From: Clarkia xantiana subsp. parviflora
Taxonomy: Eukaryota > Streptophyta > Magnoliopsida > Myrtales > Onagraceae
Assembly: GCA_036873135.1 (NCBI GenBank)
Contig: JAPTYO010000007.1
Location: 4,074,763-4,138,762 of the forward strand
Direction of reading: 5' to 3'
DNA: 64,000 bases
The notes below the pieces were generated by a model. The model ran no database searches and was not told the DNA's origin. It saw only the letters and a program-made list of their open reading frames with translations. The translations under genes were made by a program, and so were the position numbers. Numbering within the stretch: position 1 is the stretch's first letter; each line of letters starts with the position of its first letter. This document shows positions 14,401 through 25,051 of the stretch, piece after piece.

Positions 14401-16550
14401 AGAAAAATAAACAGGCCACTGCATAATCCACAAATATACATTAATAGATGCACAATAGAAAAAAATTACTTCAGTGGACTGTCCAGAGAACAGAAGCGAA
14501 AGAAATAAGACTACGGGGTAACATCTCATGGAGTATTTCAGCCATAAAGGAGGGCCTAAAATGTACAAAAACTTGTTTCGCTTCAAACGTAAAACAGTGG
14601 AAGACATTTAGATGGAGAAGAATAGCTCAGTTCAACAATTTGTTGTTCAACCGATATGCATGATCCATTAAAGCGTGCCTCAGTGATATTCCTTATATAG
14701 ACAATTCTACACTACATGAAGGCCAACAAACATGATCATGACTTGTTAATGCACTTTAATAGGTCTACTCTACAAGGAGCCAACCAGGCTATATATGTAC
14801 AATAAACTGTAATAAGAGGTAAACCAGACGAGGAGTGTTTGAGATGTCAAGGAATTAAAGAATAAGCAACAATTTTCTACACCATAATGATTTTCTTTCT
14901 TTCCATGGTAATGAATTAAAAAGTACAGGACCTAACTTGCTATCCATCAACATGATATTGCCATATTGGTTAAGAGAGACAAATGTGTCGGTAAGTTTGC
15001 AATTGTCACACTAATCACAAAGAGTTGGTACCCAGCATTTGGTTACAGGCAGCAGCAGCAGCTAGTTTCAAAAACTGCTAATGTCAAAAGACAATGCAGA
15101 GCACTTCCATTTTTTGAAATGATAGAGGCAGTAATTTCATTATGAAAAACGACAACATGAATACGGTATACGTACAGGAATGTCGGTATATATAAGCAAC
15201 TGTTCAAGTCTTTTGAGCAAAATGCTCTCGACTAACTCTGCATCACTAGGCTGGCTGCTGCCGCCATTTCCTTCTTTATCCTCAAAGCTGAATATAGGAG
15301 GAAGCAGAAATAACAAGCCACCCAAAGGACGTCTTTCAGAAACATATCCTAGCATTTGTCATCAAGGAACAGATCAATTCTAAAGGTAAAAGAATCAATC
15401 AAGCCAAACAATATCAATCTGAGTAAGAGCGGTACGAAGATCATAGACAAAATTTGGTCCGTAGTACAGAGTTTACAAATTCATAGGACAACCACCTGAT
15501 TATTATTTATTTGTTTTGCCCAAGGACAGACACCAGATTAATGTGTGACATTTTAGATGTTCCAGACTGAATTAATGATGTTTTAGGCGTGTCTACTCAG
15601 CATTTAGTTGGCAAATTGCCACAGTAAGGTATAACAAAGTCAACTCTATCTCTCGGTATTGGGGAAAAGCGCTTTCACGTTAACACGGTCACTGTGAACA
15701 GTTTAGTAACCAAAACTTCAAATAGAGGGAATGTCTTGATAGTAGTTGCAGTCCTGATTCCAGAAAAAATAAAGGCAAGATTCGGTTATCATCCTAAAGG
15801 CCTAAACTCTATAGTGAAATCGGTTATCAAATGGGGAGTAAGTCAATAGGGAGCTAATCAAGTACTAATATGCAACTAGCTTCCTCATACTACTATCCGC
15901 ATTACACCAAACTACATCTTCCGACCAGAAATGAATTCATCAACCTAGCAATCTTTAGATTGTTGACTTTGTCACCTACTCACCTATATCAAGTTCATCA
16001 AACTACTTGATCAGTCAAATATTCACAGATCATGAGCTTGAAAGAAGCACTCTATCCACGAAACGTTCAGTGTAATTCAGCAGCTCGGGGACTTGGAATC
16101 GGTACTAATAAATGGAACATGGTCTGCCGCTTCGAATAACAAAGATACTCATTGTGGCATGAATTAACTTAAGCTTGATAAGAAGCTGCAATCCTCCTGA
16201 AGAGTCAATGATCAGTCCGTGCAACTACCTTTCACGAAATTGACACTGAGGTCACGAAGTGGAAGGACGAGCACAGTGCGCGAGAGATCAGAATCGGTAG
16301 GCAAGCGGAAGCCCATTCGAGCTTGGAAGTCCAATTCGACCGCGAAGTCCATGGAGGCGGCGTGGTGGTTGAGACGGGAGAGGCGAGATCCGAAGGGGAC
16401 ACCGGAGATGTCGTACTGGATTAGACGGTACACGTCGACGGCGGTAGCAGCATCACCGAGCTCGACGCAGGTCACCAGCATAAGGACGAGAGCAATGAGG
16501 GAGTACATCGATTCCATCACCTCCCGCTGTGCAGACTTGTTCGCTGCCAT
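11403..16550 (-). CDS. Nicalin (ER membrane protein, BOS-complex NCLN family)
   Basis: Fourteen exons, all in frame: 16229-16550, 15176-15348, 14315-14418, 13846-13912, 13243-13335, 13007-13171, 12792-12932, 12617-12694, 12386-12498, 12250-12310, 11983-12150, 11800-11901, 11568-11657 and 11403-11465, giving 579 residues, close to the family length. An N-terminal hydrophobic segment (signal/TM) precedes DVYRLIQYDISGVPFGSR. The aminopeptidase-like fold follows (ASYDTFGAAP, GSDSNGSGVVALLEIAR), then a C-terminal transmembrane helix (DFLLLLALGSYLIVLFSFLV) and the tail LISLFRRPP. In animals nicalin works with NOMO and TMEM147 at the ER translocon in multipass-protein biogenesis; nicalins are regarded as lacking protease activity. 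The ATG at 16550 was chosen because the upstream in-frame Met (16595) does not start a better signal. No frame problem was found. Confidence 0.9.
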
Positions 16551-16964
16551 TATAGTATGCAGTGGCCAATTGATCTTGATCGGAATTTCCTTCACTTAAA
16601 TAGATGGTAAATTTACAAATTACAATAAAATTATACTGGTTTTTATCACATATATATAAGCTAGAGTTTAATAGTATTTCTAAAAATAACTGTACAGCTA
16701 ATTTGTTTGGTCTATAATCCTAGAATTTCATTGAATAAACTACAATTAACCTTGCCATTTGTGATTATTACTTTTGTGCATTTTAATGTTAAGCTACAGA
16801 GCTGTCCACACTCATACGTTGCATGTGATTAATCAGCCGAAATTATATTTCTAGATAGATGATTAACAGGAACGCAAATATATATACACAAATGATATGA
16901 TCTTGAGATTACGAAATGATATTTGTTTCCATTTGATGAATATGGATACACAAGGTCATTCAAG
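16551..16964. other. Upstream region of the nicalin gene
   Basis: AT-rich sequence containing the probable 5' leader and promoter of the minus-strand nicalin gene. I see no repeat and no clear promoter element. Confidence 0.4.
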
Positions 16965-17554
16965 TAGGGCTGGCAATTTGTGACACGACACGATAGCACG
17001 ACACGACACGATAGCACGACACGAACACGCACGGAAAAAACCGTGTTCGTGCTAGCATATAGTAGAACGATAACACGATAGCACGAATACGATTAACACG
17101 ATATAACTTCCGTGTCGTGTTCGTGTTTGAGTATCATAACACGACACGCACGATAGCACGATAAAGTTGTGCTACTAAGGCTAATTCTTAAGTATTTTTT
17201 AAACAAATTTTATTTATTACCTTTAAAAACTTCAGTTAGTGTTTTAATTTTTAGTGTTTATACTCTATATTATTAACTTATGAATATTGACATACTAGTC
17301 ATAGATTTTTTCTATATATAAAGTTTATTATTTTGTTTTTTTGCTTAAAGATCTCGTTTCGGGATGTACAACTATATATCCTTACACAACACGATAGCAC
17401 GACACGAACACGCACGAAATTATCCGTGCCGTGTTCGTGTTTGTAAAACGTGGCACGATAAGCTTACCGTGCGTGTTCGTGTTCAGTAAGTTTAGCACGA
17501 CACGATTATTGACACGCACGATAGCACGCACGATAGCACGAATTGCCACCTCTA
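16965..17554. mobile_element. Non-autonomous hAT element (590 bp) with perfect 8-bp target duplication
   Basis: The left end is TAGGGCTGGCAATTTGTG and the right end, reverse complemented, is TAGAGGTGGCAATTCGTG, a hAT-type terminal inverted repeat. The element is flanked by the direct repeat CATTCAAG at 16957-16964 and 17555-17562. Both subterminal regions are packed with short iterations of cacgatag and cacgacacg and their complements, a typical arrangement for hAT transposase binding. The core is AT-rich and has no transposase. Confidence 0.92.
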
Positions 17555-17562
17555 CATTCAAG

Positions 17563-17750
17563 GCCTCAAATGTATGCATATCTTGATGCAGCTCTACATA
17601 TCAGATTACTAGGACATCTTCATGATACTTAGACATGGTGGCTGCAACTTTGGCCTCAGTCACAAAATGCCATGGATAACGATTCTTGAACCTCGATGAA
17701 ATTGAGATCCATCATGCCAATACGTAATAATGCAGCAGCAGCATCAATCA
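17563..17750. other. Likely 3' untranslated region of the next minus-strand gene
   Basis: A short unique stretch after the stop codon of the membrane-protein gene (minus strand), bounded by the hAT element. Confidence 0.4.
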
Positions 17751-19440
17751 TCAGTAAAGCTCATTTTCTGAAAAGATGAGCTGCAGGTCCTCGTTGTCCC
17801 GATAAACTTGAACAAGTGCAGCAGCTTTGTACACAAACAAACCGAACATAGCAGGTACAATCTTTATGGTTTTAAGCCAATAACAAAGGTTAGAGATGGA
17901 CCGAACATGCAAATGATTTGACAGCAACAATTCCTCCTTCAATCGTCGTTCATACCTGAAAGTCAAACAAGTCGGGGCTTAAATACTCATGTGATAGGGC
18001 CCACAGCCCGTATAATGCAGCTGGAATCACAAGCCTTGGTGAAGAAAGAGCCATTCCACTGCCCTTGATTGTTTTCTCAACGGATCACTCAGATCTTCGC
18101 TCCTTATTCCAATTCTGCAACAACAAGGGATATATAATTTGAGTTGTCATATCTGTTATTTTTAAAGGACCGATGCAAACTAATCAAGTCAGTTTAAAAA
18201 GGATAGTCTTACTTTTTAATCTTCTTTTGCTTAAAAATATGAGGAACCATATCTCTTGATAGACTATCTGCATATTTGCACAATAGCTGAAGGTACAAGC
18301 AACTGTGCTGAAAAAGATATCCGTCAAAGAAACCTAAATAACAACTTATAAGTGGGTTGGGGGAACGATTTTTCCCAGAAGGGTCGGCATATATGTGTGT
18401 GCACGCCATGTTGATATCAGGCTAAACTCATATTCCATCAAAACAAACTTTCATGTTGTGTCACGCCCAATTCGTGTTTGTCTCTGTTCATATGCTTCAT
18501 GTCATATCATATCAATATCCCAAATGCAGCAATAAATAACAAAGTAACAATACAATATGGGATCATCGAAAAACCTACCTGCAAAGGACTCCTACAGCAT
18601 AACTGACAGCAGCCTGTTCAAACAGAAGAATCGTGAAGCCAATAAGTGAAAGGCTTGAAGTATGTAAAATTTTCAGACTTAAGCAAATTTTTCTTTTGAA
18701 GGAATTTGTCTTTATTGGGAATTAAACCAGAATGTGATTATCTTAAAAGGCAGGGGATAGGTTACCTGCATGGAGAATACTACTAAACAATAACCCGAGC
18801 ATGATATTCCGATCCCGACTGATAAAATCAATAATTCTCTCTTCAGCTGCATGTGATAGGATAGGACAGGAGAGTCATTTTTCTAATAAGAATCAAAAAA
18901 AGTTGAAGAGCAGTTTTGTACAGCTTCATATTGTAGAAAGTTCAGCTTCTTCCTCTTCTCCCGATCATCCTGCATTGCCTGCAATAAAACCTGTCAAGTA
19001 GTCAAATGTTTGAAACTAAGCAAGGATTTGTAAAACATAATATGTCTTAGGTAAATATAAGATGTGGAAAGTTGGGTGAAGACTAAGTGCTTTACTATTG
19101 GACTTGAGAACCATCAGCGGAAAAGAAAACAAAACACGCACACACACCTTAGCTCTATCTTTCTTATTTAGGGGTGCAGAGTCTTCGCCTGTTACCCAAT
19201 GAAGGGTTTGTGACAGTTTGAGAAACCCTTCTCCGTCATCATCATCATCATTATCATCTTGCATGACCTACAAATTATAGTTCAAGGAATTATAATTAGG
19301 AAACAGATGTGACTTAACTTGATTTGTTGTTGACGATCAATAGGGATTTCACCAGAATCATCATCATCATCACCAATCAATTTCAATGAATCCCTCTGCC
19401 AAATAATATCAGAAGCTTTTGATATAATATCACCGCTCAT
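17751..19440 (-). CDS. Conserved multipass membrane protein, function unknown, two apparent one-base deletions
   Basis: Eight exons: 19319-19440, 19148-19267, 18922-18978, 18766-18846, 18579-18613, 18213-18302, 17956-18114 and 17751-17861. The product starts MSGDIISKASDIIWQRD, has an Asp-rich acidic stretch, then HWVTGEDSAPLNKKDRAK and a basic segment, followed by about four hydrophobic segments (for example LSVGIGISCSGYCLVVF, LVIPAALYGLWALS and VPAMFGLFVYKAAALVQ). It reads as an organellar or ER membrane protein; I do not recognise the family. Two places break frame by one base. At the first donor, AAGTTAAG needs one more G to keep phase. In exon 7 near 18078, DLSDP is followed out of frame by EKTIKGSG; one more C restores it. 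With both restored the protein would be about 258 residues; as written it truncates soon after the second break. The first intron is also very short (51 bp). Confidence 0.7.
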
Positions 19441-20313
19441 TCTTCTCTATTTCAAGAATGTCTTGAGGACTTCCTCTTCAAGGAGTTCACTCACTGAAAT
19501 GAAGGAAGAGAACATAAATTCCTCATACAGAACTAGTCTAAGATCCAATCAATGTAGGTGAGCAAAATAGACATAATCATATCTCGATTTGCAAATATAA
19601 TGTGCAATGCTAGATCAAGGCTTGCATAGTTTCAAACGCCATAGTTTAGAGCTACCGACTGCAATTTGAGATAATACACCTTTCCATACTACACCTTTTA
19701 TCAGGAGAGCTAAATCCACACAAACAATCAACTGCAGTTCAAAACTCTCAAAAAGCAACTGAGGTCTCACTAATTATCAAACAGACAAGTATTTCAAGTT
19801 GAGCATACTTTGCACTTTGCTCAAATTCAATTGAACACCGAACTCATATGGTTGACTAGATACAATTGTACATAGAGGCACCATCCCAACCATTGGAATC
19901 ACATTGTGGAGAGTGAAAAATTCAGCGTATCCTCTAAATTCAATCATATTCAGCTTAGCACAGCAAATTCACCAGAAGTATATACTCAAGCAGAAATTAG
20001 CATAATCACAATGATAGCGAAATCGAAATCCAGCGAAGCTAGTGAATTCATGACCACGCATTTAGACATTCTACCAACCTGTTTGAAGCTTGCTTTCTGG
20101 GACGAGACAGATTGAGATATCAAAATTAGCACTCTCTGGTGGTGGGGAACCGGACTGCTTCACCAAAAGGGGAAGTTGTAAGTGGTGGTGAAGCATCTGA
20201 GCCCCGACAGAGACTCCATTGGCGACTTTCGAGCTCCTCTCCTCTCCCTTCCCTCTCTGTGTCTTTCTCGCTGTGTGGAGTGAAGATGAAAACGAAATTA
20301 TCTCCTGCGACAT
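19441..20313 (-). other. 5' untranslated region and promoter of the membrane-protein gene
   Basis: No separate gene is seen. A 5' leader exon probably starts near 20300, in GC-richer CT-repeat sequence. It joins the leader just upstream of the ATG at 19440, where CAG/TGAGTGAACTCC at about 19494 could be the acceptor. Short open frames here (for example 20071-20313) lack protein-like composition. Confidence 0.4.
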
Positions 20314-21520
20314 GCTTGGGGATTCTTCAGGCCTAAGGATTTGGGGACTTGATTGTCGTGAAATAGAAGTTGAGGACCAAGTTTACCCCTTATTCCCTCA
20401 CCTTAACTTCCTTTTCCATTTTCGCGGGAATCCACGTGTCGCATCAGCATTTCAACGGTCTAAGTATCCTCTCTCCTCTTCCAGATAGTACAGTCTTTTT
20501 TATTAACTGGCAAAAAAAATCCTTTTGCCAAAAAAAATAAAATCCTAGGTTTATTTACCGAAAAATTAAAATAAAAATCCTAGGTTTCTGCCAAGTCAGA
20601 GGGGTAGGGTTTGAAATAAATGGCAATAAATTTGACAACGTTTCACTATTACCAGCAAACATAAGTGGTGCCTTGATTTCCACAAATAGTGATTTCAGAC
20701 ATTTATAATTTCCCTCTGTTTCCACCTATTCTTTTCTTTCTTTAAGATCCTACCGGCCTATTACCAAAAAAAAAAAAAAAAAAAACCTACCGGCCTACCC
20801 AATTCTGTCTTTAATGCGAAAATTTATATTATAATTTACTACTCAAAGACTTAAATTTCACCTAAGAAAATGTTTACATTTATTTTAACATCTTTCTACT
20901 ATTAGGAAGCATCTTTAATTTCTTCATATATTACACATAATTATTTATCTTTTAATTTATGTATATTATTATTGATTAAATTGTTATAGTGTAATGCATG
21001 TAATTAAAAGTTCAATATGATATTATTTGTCATTGTAAATATCTTCATCTATTTTTACTTGAAGAATAACATTTTGTAAATCGTAGCATCAAAAAATTTA
21101 TGGTCATCATATGATTATGATACTATTCAAAATTATATAACATTATATAATAAATAAAAGTAAACAAATATACATTATATTTATATAAATAATCTGATTT
21201 TTTATAGTGTGTTTTAAAATGCAGAATTATACTGAAAATTCTGAAATTATTTTTTAATCTCAGAATTGTTAATTTGCACCACGTCTAGACTTGCAAGTTA
21301 CAAGGCTAGCTGCAATTCTAAACTTTTTATAGAAACATACAAAATAGCAACTCGATCCTAAAAAAAAAATATAATCCATATATATTCCTAAATATTTTCT
21401 AAATTGTATTTATTTTGGTAAAAAAATGTAAAGATATAATCTATATATATATATATTATAAATTCTGAAGAAAAAATATTAACAGAGTGAATGTGGAGCT
21501 GATGATTTTATTTTTTACAT
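20314..21520. other. Intergenic, AT-rich
   Basis: No gene or RNA was recognised. It contains a poly-A tract near 20767 flanked by the repeated phrase cctaccggccta, and long A/T runs. No terminal repeats were found. Confidence 0.5.
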
Positions 21521-22234
21521 TAATCGATGCATTTATGACAATTGAGCTAAGGGTTTTGTAGTCATTAACTCCATAGCATTGATTGCTCTAGGGAGTTGAG
21601 GGTTTTGAAGTTGCAATTAAAATTTCGCTGATTTCGAACCGTTCAAGATTCAATGTATACAATTAATCGCAATTAAAATTTCGGATCGTTCAAGATTCAA
21701 TGTATGCAATTAATCGTAATTAAAATTTCACTGATTTCGTACCGTCCATGATTCAATGTATGCAATTAATCGCAACTAAAATTTCCGAACGTTCAAGATT
21801 CAATGCATGTAATTAATCGAAATTAAAATTTCGCTGATTTTTAACAGAAGCTTGACGCGGAGCCGACAAACGAAGATACCATGCGGTACGGGTGGTTGAC
21901 AGTCTCAGTGGCAGAGTCATCTCTATCTCCGACGAGATATCGCCGGTGGTCATCGAAGCCATAACTGTTGAAGAACAAATGCTTAACACGGATCTGACGA
22001 CCAAAGCTAGCATGCGTTACGGGCATCTAAAATTTATTTGTGAATTTGCGCAATGGTTTTTATGGTCTAAAATTTTCAATCTTTTGTTTACTTTTTCAAA
22101 ATTTAGATTGATATTTTATTTAAAAATACTGTTTCAACATATTACAAATAATTAGTATAAATTTTATCGAATATTAGTTTGTTAATTATACATACTTGGT
22201 AAGTCACCGCGCGATGCGCGGGAAATGCATCTAG
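21521..22234 (+). mobile_element. Non-autonomous Helitron-like element with internal tandem subrepeats (copy 1)
   Basis: The 3' end has the hairpin CCGCGCGATGCGCGG (about 22206-22220), gaaatgcat and CTAG at 22231-22234 followed by T, the Helitron signature. Bases about 21616-21840 hold five tandem subunits of alternating length (about 57 and 47 bp) around the phrase ATTCAATGTATGCAATTAAT. A related copy lies at 50309-51014. The left boundary is where similarity to that copy begins; the 5' TC terminus is not clear. Confidence 0.75.
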
Positions 22235-22478
22235 TAACATATAAATAGAGATATATAAAAGCTGTATTATGGTTTCTGCGATTCCGTTAGAATAATGTCG
22301 TTAACGCAGGTGAATACGTGATGATGAAGACATATAATATACACACACCTGTTGCTAGCTCTTGGTGTGTTTAATTAGGTCCCCCATGCATACCCTCCTT
22401 TCCTACCCATAATTAATGGGGCAATGAATGACTTATCGAATACTTTTATTTTTCATGTCCATATGATAACCCCGAATC

Positions 22479-22490
22479 GATATATATATA
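22479..22490 (+). promoter_or_regulatory. TATA box of the GIR1-like gene
   Basis: A TATATATA run lies about 25-35 bp before a CT-rich start region (tcctcttcttcaag) and about 135 bp before the 5'-leader splice donor at 22620. Confidence 0.5.
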
Positions 22491-23061
22491 TATCCATGTC
22501 CTCTTCTTCAAGTAGAAATCATCAACTCTCTATCTCTGCATCAAATTAGCTAGTTACATAAGAACATCCATTATCTTGTCTCTGCTGCTTCATAGTTTCC
22601 GATTTCCGACATCTCTCCGGTAAGTTCCCAACCTAGCTAGCTAGACACCCCATCCATGCATGCATGTAGCTAGCTATTCTAGTAACAACAATGTTCTTAC
22701 ATTTCTTATGATGCCAAGTAATAATATCAACTTTTCATTTACTTTCATTGAAGAAAAAACAAAGCATAAACGCCATCTTAGTAATAATTATCAAATTTCT
22801 AGGTGATGTTTCGTCAGTCGAATAAATTGCCAGCTGAATATTAAAAAAAAAAAAACATTTTGTTAGTTAAAGTTTTACATGTGCACGTACAAATTGTTAG
22901 CTCGATTAGGGTTTCTATATATTTTGAACAAAATAGGATGAATAAAATAGCTAGTAATTTATTCGACTACCCAAATATAAGCTAACCGTTAACATGATGT
23001 TGTTTATATGATTTTTGGGGATAGTGCAGGGGGGGAATTGTATAAAAAGAAAGAAAGAATA

Positions 23062-23361
23062 ATGAGTAATTACAGAAGAGGTCCGAAGCTAGAGCTAAAG
23101 CTGAATCTTTCACCAACAAGAAGCATTAGCTGCTGCAGCCAAGATAACACATCACCCAACTCGTCGTGTGCGTCCACCGAATCGAATAATAATAATAATA
23201 ATAAGAAAATGGTGTTGGTTGGGTGCCCAAGGTGCCTTATGTTCGTTATGCTACCGGAGGCGGATCCCAGGTGTCCTCAGTGCAAGAGTACCATCTTGCT
23301 TGACTTCGTCAGCGGTCATGTCCTCAGCCCTACCGCCGCCCCCAACAACCACTCCCGTTAA
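23062..23361 (+). CDS. GL2-interacting-repressor-like small EAR protein (GIR1/GIR2 family)
   Basis: This 99-residue protein has an N-terminal LxLxL repressor motif (LELKLNL, residues 10-16), a Ser/Asn-rich linker and a conserved core MVLVGCPRCLMFVMLPEADP with paired cysteines at 55/58 and 71/74, ending CPQCKSTILLDF. This pattern matches the Arabidopsis GIR1/GIR2 family, which bind GLABRA2-type factors and recruit TOPLESS-like co-repressors in root-hair control. The start is at 23062: an upstream in-frame Met at 23008 lies inside a 5'-leader intron (donor GTAAGT at 22620, acceptor AG at 23028-23029). The single coding exon is usual for the family. The nuclear repressor role is inferred from family and motif. 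Confidence 0.88.
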   Translation: MSNYRRGPKLELKLNLSPTRSISCCSQDNTSPNSSCASTESNNNNNNKKMVLVGCPRCLMFVMLPEADPRCPQCKSTILLDFVSGHVLSPTAAPNNHSR

Positions 23362-24062
23362 CTAACTAATATATATAACTGAATTGCATGTGATGAAATC
23401 AAAAAATCATCTTAGTTATATATATAATAATTAGTTCAGTTTATTATTATATATATAATTTTATAAGTCCCTTTTGTGTATTTTTTTTTTTTTTAATTTC
23501 TATGTCGACAGCAGTTTTTTTTTTTTATTATTATTATTATTACTATATATATTTGAAGAAAATCTTTATTTAAGAAAAAAAAAAACTTTAAAAAGTTTGC
23601 CGGAAATATTCCTCGGATTGTTTGGAGTTCGCCGGCGAATAAATGTGTAAACTAAACTACTATTCCATTAAAAAAATAGATGTAATGAAGTTATTTATTT
23701 TTAATCTCAATCTTCCCTCTTATTGGAGACGACAGTAACTGGGGTTTTTGCATACTAAATAAAACGGAATCTAGATTAAATGACTTGCTCTTTATACTAA
23801 GGATCATGTTTTATTATTGTGATCTTAATATCGATGATGTATTTATTAGTATAAAACGAGGGGGCATGGTGTAATTAATTTTGTTGGCTTTTTATATAAC
23901 GTGACCATTTTTAAAAAAATATTATATCTAAAAAGAACATGTATCTATATCATAACAGTGAATCGCCGATTTAATATATGAAGAGTGAAATGTGTGATGT
24001 ACATCCAAATAAAACGTGATTTGCATGATAAAAAAGAATTTTTTTTTTTCTTTCACTAGAGT
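23362..24062. other. 3' region of the GIR1-like gene and AT-rich intergenic DNA
   Basis: Long T/A runs and ttattattatt microsatellite-like stretches. No gene seen. Confidence 0.5.
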
Positions 24063-24070
24063 ATCGGACC

Positions 24071-24675
24071 TAGGGATGGCAACGGGGCGGGGCGGGGCGG
24101 GTTTTCGCAGCCCCGGACCCGGGTAAGTGTACCTCCCGGTCGGGGCGGTGCGGGTCAAAAATCCCGCGGGTCGACCCGCGGGGCCCCGACCCGACCCGCC
24201 GTGAACAATTTTTTTTTTTTTTTTCACTTCTCAATATTAAATATAATTTTTTTTTGCCAAAATATTACATTATACATAACTTCAAACCATAAATCTATCA
24301 TCAATCAAATACAAACACATCAAATTCATCACCAAATACAAATTCAAATCCGAACACCAAATCCAAATTAACAAATCCTAATAATCTAAATATACATCTA
24401 TTTATAATTTTGTTCATATTATTTATATAGGTACTATATTAACCATATTGTTTAGTAAATGTTACATTATCTTAACATTTAAAAAAAAAAATTAAAAAAT
24501 ATATGTATAGGCATTTCGGGGCGGGTCAACGGGCCCCGTGCCCCTAGACCCGGACCCGACCCGACCCGGGTCCGCCCCGCCCCGACCCGTGACCCGCGGG
24601 TCGGCGGGTCCTCAGGTCAAAACCGGGTCGGGGCCCCACGGGTCAGCGGGGCCCCGAGACCCGTTGCCATCCCTA
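24071..24675. mobile_element. Non-autonomous hAT element (605 bp) with perfect 8-bp target duplication
   Basis: The termini are TAGGGATGGCAACGGG, and its reverse complement at the right end. The direct repeat ATCGGACC flanks it at 24063-24070 and 24676-24683. Both arms are strongly GC-rich (ggggcggggcggggcggg; cccgacccgacccggg), while the core (about 24205-24510) is AT-rich and non-coding. No transposase is present. The G-run arm fits a G-quadruplex pattern. Confidence 0.95.
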
Positions 24676-24683
24676 ATCGGACC

Positions 24684-25020
24684 TCTGGCACAGGGTCATA
24701 TCTGTCGGTCATACTCATTCACACTTTCTAACCTTCAATAACTTTATATCTATAATATTATAGATAAATAAATATAACAAAATATTATGATATAAAAACA
24801 TAGTATTTAACCTCTCTATTCCACTTTAAAAAGTCTGCATTTGTTAGTTATTTGATTTTTATTTATGTATATACCAGATTCTTTATCATTATTAGAAGTC
24901 AGAAATTCAAACCCCACTAGTGAATATGAGAAAACAAAAATATTCATATCCAATACTTCATTACGAATTGAGCCGATGAGTGTGAGAATTAGTCTTAATA
25001 TGAAACAAAACACACTACAA

Positions 25021-25051
<31 letters not shown>

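Noticed and set aside
16219..16599. Plus-strand open frame of 126 residues
   Set aside because: It is antisense to nicalin exon 1, which continues into thirteen further in-frame exons with family motifs.
21841..22026. 61-residue frame present in both Helitron-like copies (also 50621-50806)
   Set aside because: The two peptides are similar only because the elements are related; composition is not protein-like and no domain is recognised.
23008..23061. Upstream Met for the GIR1-like gene
   Set aside because: This segment crosses an intron acceptor (AG at 23028-23029), and family proteins start at the MS.. Met just before the EAR motif.
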